A DNA stretch of 8,217 nt, from NCBI GenBank assembly GCA_944363865.1, contig CALVVN010000023.1, positions 1 through 8,217 on the forward strand, in the 5' to 3' direction. Under the pieces are notes generated by a model. The model searched no databases, was not told the DNA's origin, and saw only the letters and a program-made list of their open reading frames with translations. Within the stretch, counting starts at the first letter, position 1. Each line of letters starts with the position of its first letter. The translations under genes and the position numbers were made by a program. Shown in pieces: positions 5,149-8,217 of the stretch. This stretch comes from an uncultured Bacilli bacterium. Its GTDB lineage: Bacteria; Bacillota_I; Bacilli_A; RF39; UBA660.

Positions 5149-6653
5149 ATTACCTCGCCAATTAAAGTTCGATTACCCTCATAACCTATAACCCTTATTT
5201 TATAGAATTCATCTAATTTGAGTTTTTTGTTTTTTATAACAACTCTTACTGGGCAAGTAGCCATTTGTCTTAAAATTGAATTTCCATCTTTATACATTTC
5301 CATTCTTAATTCTGTAATAACCAAATCTATCGGAAAAACTTTTTTTAACATTGGTATTGTAAATTTCTCTTCTATTTCATTTGACCAATTAGAAAATTCT
5401 TCTAATTCTTCTGATGTGTAACGATCAAACTGTTCACCATATGGTGAAGTCAATTTTCTAGCAAAAACTCTCCTTACCCAATTACCTGAAGATAAAATCT
5501 TTTCAAAATTTTTTAAATTGTGTGATAATGTTTCATTGCTTTGCCCATCCAAGCCATAAATAATATTAATTCCAGGCAAAAGTTTTGGGATACCATTATC
5601 ACCTCGTTTCTTACCATATTTATTGATTATTTCAATAGATTTATGAATATCCTCAATTGTACCATTTAAATTACATTTTTCACGAACATCAGGATCAAAA
5701 GATTCTATGCCAAATGGGGTTATATTTCCAGCCGTAGTATACTTAGCAACTATTTCGGTTATTTTTTCTCCCTCTATTGTATTTACATTATGCGGACTAA
5801 CATTGTCTATGTGTAATGTTTTGATATTTGGACAAGCATCCCAAATCATTTGAAATAATTGTTCAATTTCATTGACATTGCAATTTTGATATGCATAGAA
5901 ATTTGGTTGCCTTCCTAATCTAAAATATCGTGCTCCCATATCATATAAACTTTTAATTTCTTGGGTTATATCTTCTTTATTTCTAAATTGTAATGGTAAT
6001 CCCCTCATTCCTTCTATACAAAATGTACATCCAGGATTTCTATTACAACCAGTAGCAGTTTCTATTTCAAATACAAGAGGTCTTTCAAGTTGATTTAATA
6101 TTCTTGCTGATAGTACCGCTATTTCTCTTAATTTATCATAATTAGGTTTAAACTTATGACCAGTTTCACCTAAAAAGTAATTATAGGTGTTTCCGAAAAT
6201 AATTTCGTCAAATAAATTCTGTGGTACAGTTTCTTTAATACTCTTTCTTGTTAATTCGCTACCTCCCAAAGAATAAAACAATAACTTTTTAGAATTATTA
6301 TCACAATATTTATGTAATAATTGTTCTACTTCACTAAAAGTTGGTGGCTCTGCTGATACATACTCATATTTTACAAAGCATCCCATAACAACATAAATAT
6401 TTTTTGCATTCTTAATTATACTCTCTACATTATCTTTGTTTTTGGTAACATTTAATATTCTTTTATTAAAAGATTGTGCAAAATGGTGTTCACCATTTGC
6501 ATATCTTAAATCATCTATAGTCAAATAATAATATTTAATATTTTGTTTTTCTAAACATCCAACAATATATCTTGAATGCACACTTAAAAATGGTGGAACA
6601 CCTAATCCTGATGGTTCATCAGTATAACAATCTATAATTACATCATAATCCAT
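5145..6653 (-). CDS. Radical SAM enzyme of the archaeal-type COG1031 family
   Basis: This is a 502-residue protein. Residues 1-190 form a Rossmann-like N-terminal domain opening with IIDCYTDEPSGLGVPPFLS, a signature I associate with the mostly archaeal COG1031 radical SAM family. The [4Fe-4S]-binding cysteines are Cys203, Cys209 and Cys212, a C-x5-C-x2-C pattern in TGCNRNPGCTFC instead of the canonical C-x3-C-x2-C. The TIM-barrel continues with YFRLGRQPNF, HIDNVSP, FGIESFDP (about 314-321) and GINIIYGLDGQ (361-371). The C-terminus includes RQMATCPV, resembling the family's RQ-x-G-x-YP segment. The reaction is unknown for this family. AGGAG at 6661-6665 sits seven bases before the ATG, and 14 bp separate it from the HAD gene. 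Confidence 0.85.
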   Translation of the reverse strand: MDYDVIIDCYTDEPSGLGVPPFLSVHSRYIVGCLEKQNIKYYYLTIDDLRYANGEHHFAQSFNKRILNVTKNKDNVESIIKNAKNIYVVMGCFVKYEYVSAEPPTFSEVEQLLHKYCDNNSKKLLFYSLGGSELTRKSIKETVPQNLFDEIIFGNTYNYFLGETGHKFKPNYDKLREIAVLSARILNQLERPLVFEIETATGCNRNPGCTFCIEGMRGLPLQFRNKEDITQEIKSLYDMGARYFRLGRQPNFYAYQNCNVNEIEQLFQMIWDACPNIKTLHIDNVSPHNVNTIEGEKITEIVAKYTTAGNITPFGIESFDPDVREKCNLNGTIEDIHKSIEIINKYGKKRGDNGIPKLLPGINIIYGLDGQSNETLSHNLKNFEKILSSGNWVRRVFARKLTSPYGEQFDRYTSEELEEFSNWSNEIEEKFTIPMLKKVFPIDLVITELRMEMYKDGNSILRQMATCPVRVVIKNKKLKLDEFYKIRVIGYEGNRTLIGEVI

Positions 6654-6667
6654 AAAAACACTCCTAA

Positions 6668-7165
6668 CTAATCTATTAATGTAATAGCATGAAAAGGGAT
6701 AAATTTTTCACCTAATTGCTGTATACCTTTGAATAATATTTCATGTGTATCATCAATTAAAGCGACAAAGTCACAATCATTTGATTCTAAAAATCTTTTT
6801 ATTACATCTATTTTGGCTTGTTTCCTATCGCCAAAATTATTATTCATAGTAAAAAACATATTTTTCTCATTAAAGAACGGTGCATACTTTCTCAGCCACT
6901 TTGTTTTTTCTTCTGCTTGTTCTTTATAAAAGCATGAACTTAAGATGTACATTTCAATCCAAGATTCTTCATTTATCTTTTTCAAATTGTTAATTGTAGT
7001 ATATATTGGTCGCTTATTAATATAAACACCTTTTATATTATTTTCTATATTTTTTCCTTCACCAAATCTATAATCAGCAATAACCCCATCCATATCAACA
7101 AATATAACTAATTTTTGAATTTTTTTCTGTTTCCTAATTTTTCGCAATTCTTCTAATAAAAACAT
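6668..7165 (-). CDS. HAD-superfamily phosphatase, 5'(3')-nucleotidase-like
   Basis: This 165-residue protein, first in the operon, has the HAD motifs in order: motif I VDMDGV with nucleophile Asp24 and acid/base Asp26; motif II Ser76-Ser77 (YILSS); a basic motif III region around residues 114-118 (RKQAK); and motif IV Asp138-Asp139 (LIDDT). The size, DMDGV and the KTKWLRKY segment fit the 5'(3')-deoxyribonucleotidase (NT5C-like) branch, which dephosphorylates nucleoside monophosphates. Specificity is inferred. The ATG at 7165 is served by AGGAG at 7178-7182, about a dozen bases upstream. Another ATG at 7170 opens only a five-codon frame. A basic 17-residue N-terminal extension precedes motif I. 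It is preceded by the promoter and attenuator-like leader. Confidence 0.8.
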   Translation of the reverse strand: MFLLEELRKIRKQKKIQKLVIFVDMDGVIADYRFGEGKNIENNIKGVYINKRPIYTTINNLKKINEESWIEMYILSSCFYKEQAEEKTKWLRKYAPFFNEKNMFFTMNNNFGDRKQAKIDVIKRFLESNDCDFVALIDDTHEILFKGIQQLGEKFIPFHAITLID

Positions 7166-7191
7166 CCCATTAAATTTCTCCTTTTCTATAC

Positions 7192-7236
7192 AAAAAAAAC
7201 AGGCAATATTTAATAATAATATAGTGTTCTGCCTGT
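7192..7236 (-). terminator. Leader terminator (attenuator) upstream of the operon
   Basis: On the minus strand ACAGGCA (7236-7230) pairs with TGCCTGT (7205-7199), followed directly by a run of T (8 T in all, 7199-7192). This is an intrinsic terminator shape between the promoter and the first gene, so transcription would have to read through it to reach the operon. The 24-nt loop contains ACACTAT (7227-7221), which can instead pair with ATAGTGT upstream (7280-7274). Confidence 0.6.
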
Positions 7237-7280
7237 ATAAAATATACTTGTTCGGTGTCTTTGTCTAATGTTGACACTAT
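7221..7280 (-). promoter_or_regulatory. Candidate antiterminator pairing segment of the leader
   Basis: ATAGTGT (7280-7274) is complementary over seven bases to ACACTAT (7227-7221) in the terminator loop. The partly overlapping GTGTC (7277-7273) can alternatively form a 5-bp hairpin with GACAC (7259-7255). The three pairings are mutually constrained: local hairpin plus terminator, or the long-range pairing, which excludes the terminator unless a pseudoknot forms. This is the logic of an attenuator or riboswitch. I do not recognise a known ligand-binding class. Confidence 0.45.
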
Positions 7281-7329
7281 AGTATCCATATTTAAATTAA
7301 ATAAAACAAAATTCATTTAATTAGTAATT

Positions 7330-7357
7330 ATTATACATTTTAGTAATAAAAAGTCAA
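7330..7357 (-). promoter_or_regulatory. Main operon promoter (sigma-70/sigma-A type)
   Basis: Minus strand TTGACT (7357-7352) and TATAAT (7335-7330) are separated by 16 bp. The predicted transcript start is near 7323, giving a leader of about 158 nt before the HAD gene ATG. One mismatch to consensus in 12 positions, and it sits just upstream of the attenuator-like leader. Confidence 0.75.
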
Positions 7358-7386
7358 TTATTTTTGGAAATTTTTGGTAATTTTAA

Positions 7387-7503
7387 TTAGTTTTCAAATA
7401 TATAACTAGGATCAATAGCAACAAATTTTTTCTTATCTTTATCATAACTTCTTACTTCAAAGTGTAAATGAACTCCTGTCACTTGTGTACTACTCCTATT
7501 TTT
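7387..7503 (-). pseudogene. C-terminal remnant of an M23 (LytM-type) peptidase
   Basis: The frame after the TGA at 7506-7504 reads 38 codons to a TAA and includes STQVTGVHLHFEVR, the hallmark end of M23 zinc metallopeptidases. HLH supplies an active-site His and a zinc-ligand His. A tail follows (FVAIDPSYIF) as in many LytM proteins. M23 enzymes cleave peptidoglycan cross-bridges and occur as autolysins, phage lysins and tail-tip hydrolases. The rest of the domain, including the other zinc ligands, is missing. No start codon follows the perfect ribosome binding site immediately upstream, so the fragment looks like deletion debris. Confidence 0.75.
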
Positions 7504-7505
7504 TC

Positions 7506-7590
7506 ACCTCCTAAAATTAAAAAAGAATCTCTCTCTTCTGAGAAAAACTCTATCTATAGCAATCTTAACATAGTAAAGTATCTTTGTCAA
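7506..7590 (-). promoter_or_regulatory. Orphan promoter, leader and ribosome binding site with no start codon
   Basis: On the minus strand TTGACA (7590-7585), 17 bp and TAAGAT (7567-7562) form a promoter with an extended TGn element just before the -10 box. About 45 bases downstream is a perfect AGGAGGTGA (to 7504). The expected ATG is absent: the sequence after the A-run continues as the M23 remnant. The simplest reading is a deletion that joined the 5' control region of one gene to the tail of another. It points leftward and could give the operon a second, upstream promoter. Confidence 0.5.
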
Positions 7591-7627
7591 TGGTAATTTT
7601 TCTGTAAAATAACCGGTAATTTTACCA
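7591..7627. repeat. Palindromic operator-like sequence upstream of the orphan promoter
   Basis: GGTAATTTTACC (7615-7626) is a near-perfect palindrome. GGTAATTTT also occurs at 7592-7600, and TGGTAA (7591-7596) is inverted as TTACCA (7622-7627). The block abuts the -35 box of the leftward promoter, a typical position for a repressor or activator site. Confidence 0.4.
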
Positions 7628-7702
7628 GTATATTTACTGTACACTTTTATATTTTTATCCCTTATTTTACTTAATTTAGTCATAAACAAACATTATACTT
7701 TT

Positions 7703-7740
7703 TTAGTACTGTGTTACTAACTAGCATCAACAATTAGTAA
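7703..7740. repeat. TTAGTA inverted repeats
   Basis: TTAGTA (7703-7708) is inverted as TACTAA (7715-7720), and TTACTAA (7714-7720) is inverted again as TTAGTAA (7734-7740). Three half-sites in alternating orientation lie about 110 bp upstream of the orphan promoter. They could be an operator, but AT-rich sequence generates such motifs easily. Confidence 0.25.
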
Positions 7741-7791
7741 ATAAAAAAATATGCATCCACCTATAAAATATTGATTTTTTTATTATATATT

Positions 7792-8080
7792 TTATCTATA
7801 TCCGTAATAATGATTAGTATTTTCTGCAGTTGATTCAGAAATTTCTTTTCTTTTTGGTAGTATTAAATTATAGAAATTAAACACAGCATCTTTGTCATTT
7901 CCCATTGCTTGAGAATGGGCTTTTAATTTCTGAGTTTGATATCTTCTTTATCTTTTTAAGTTCTGCTTTGACTTAAATCTTTACTTTTTCTAAATTATTT
8001 TTAGACTTTCGCGTAGCTACTACATAAGTTAAAATAGAATCTATTAAAGTTATTACTAATTGACCAATCCATCCATATTT
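7792..8080 (-). pseudogene. Decayed small membrane/coiled protein, phage-like
   Basis: On the minus strand a hydrophobic segment (WIGQLVITLIDSILTYVVA, from about 8074) is followed by charged RKSKNNLEKVK and an in-frame TAA at 7975-7973. The same frame continues VKAELKKIKK, and the likely continuation then moves to another frame (KLKAHSQAMGNDKDAVFNFY) ending at 7792. One N-terminal membrane helix followed by a Lys/Glu-rich coil resembles small proteins of Firmicute phages, often near the lysis genes. At least one stop and one frameshift break it, and no in-frame start is seen. Family assignment is from overall pattern only. Confidence 0.4.
7901..7919. repeat. CCCATT/AATGGG inverted repeat
   Basis: CCCATT (7901-7906) is inverted as AATGGG (7914-7919) around a 7-nt loop. 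It lies inside the decayed gene, close to the switch in reading frame, and is followed on the plus strand by CTTTTAATTT. It may be a weak plus-strand terminator or chance. Confidence 0.25.
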
Positions 8081-8117
8081 TTACTTTATACAGCCATTAT
8101 TAATAATACATAGTTTT

Positions 8118-8216
8118 CTATTTACTACCAAAAAACTCTTTTCTCAATTTTTCAAACGGTTCAAGTATATTATTTAGTTCAAGTAATCTTATTGCTATTA
8201 AAATCAAATTATATGT
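8118..8216 (-). CDS. C-terminal end of an unidentified protein (partial, enters from the right)
   Basis: The frame is open from the right edge of the window and ends with TAG at 8120-8118, giving 32 residues. It reads as hydrophobic then charged helix (LILIAIRLLELNN, then EPFEKLRKEFFG). There is no recognisable domain and the start lies outside the window. It could equally be a remnant, since the sequence next to it is decayed. Confidence 0.35.
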   Translation of the reverse strand, partial: TYNLILIAIRLLELNNILEPFEKLRKEFFGSK

Positions 8217-8217
8217 T

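Larger units (their letters stand above)
7170..7289 (-). other. Possible 39-codon leader ORF overlapping the attenuator
   Basis: An ATG at 7289 opens 39 codons to a TAA at 7172-7170, ending four bases before the first operon gene. It spans the whole terminator hairpin, and the ribosome binding site of the HAD gene lies inside its end. It includes three successive Ile codons but no long run of one amino acid. There is no Shine-Dalgarno sequence, and a frame this long is not rare by chance, so it may be incidental. Confidence 0.2.

Noticed and set aside
5218..5421. Plus-strand 67-codon frame
   Set aside because: It lies antisense inside the well-supported radical SAM gene, with no ribosome binding site or domain.
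6729..6929. Plus-strand 66-codon frame
   Set aside because: It lies antisense inside the HAD phosphatase gene, with composition explained by that gene.
7504..7689. Minus-strand 61-codon frame as a real gene
   Set aside because: It starts at TTG without a Shine-Dalgarno sequence, contains a palindrome, a promoter and a ribosome binding site, and ends exactly on the TGA of AGGAGGTGA; it is better explained as regulatory DNA.
7387..7689. TGA readthrough or selenocysteine joining the 61-codon frame to the M23 tail
   Set aside because: The upstream frame does not resemble an M23 domain, and the TGA is part of a ribosome binding site; TGA is a normal stop elsewhere in the window.

Overview
The window is a very AT-rich stretch of bacterial DNA using the standard genetic code (TGA serves as a stop in ATGA overlaps) with AGGAGG-type ribosome binding sites. 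This points to a low-GC Firmicute (Clostridia or Bacilli type). All convincing genes lie on the minus strand, so the biology runs right to left.

Right flank (about 7387-8217): gene debris. A 32-codon C-terminus enters from the right edge. It is followed by a frameshifted, stop-interrupted remnant resembling a small phage membrane/coiled protein, an orphan promoter and ribosome binding site that have lost their start codon, and the last 38 codons of an M23 (LytM-type) peptidase. It reads as a decayed prophage or lysis region.

Control region (about 7166-7360): a good sigma-A-type promoter (TTGACT, 16 bp, TATAAT) is followed by a roughly 160-nt leader. The leader holds a terminator hairpin with a U-run and an upstream segment that can pair with the terminator loop, which looks like conditional readthrough into the operon.

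Operon (7165 to 579): eight tightly packed genes with gaps of 14-70 bp or overlaps of 4-41 bp. In order they encode a HAD 5'-nucleotidase-like phosphatase; a radical SAM enzyme of the archaeal-type COG1031 family; a two-cysteine maleate isomerase/arylmalonate decarboxylase-like enzyme; an HhH-GPD (EndoIII-like) glycosylase-fold protein with a rearranged C-terminal cysteine set; a thymidylate-kinase-like P-loop kinase; a fused PfkB sugar/nucleoside kinase plus second P-loop kinase; a MazG-like nucleotide pyrophosphohydrolase; and an HD-domain phosphohydrolase. Three kinase modules, three phosphohydrolases, two probable Fe-S proteins and an isomerase/decarboxylase-fold enzyme suggest a pathway that makes, installs or removes a modified nucleoside or nucleotide. 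The parts resemble those of phage DNA-hypermodification pathways (kinase, HhH-fold transferase, radical SAM isomerase, decarboxylase). Synthesis of a free modified nucleotide is an equally open alternative. I do not recognise this exact gene set as a described system.

Left flank (1-578): no convincing protein gene. It has nine GTAC tetranucleotides, a pair of 23-bp repeats bracketing a minus-strand intrinsic terminator, and a GC-enriched 12-bp interrupted inverted repeat followed by a second hairpin, possibly a small RNA or a protein-binding/replication site.
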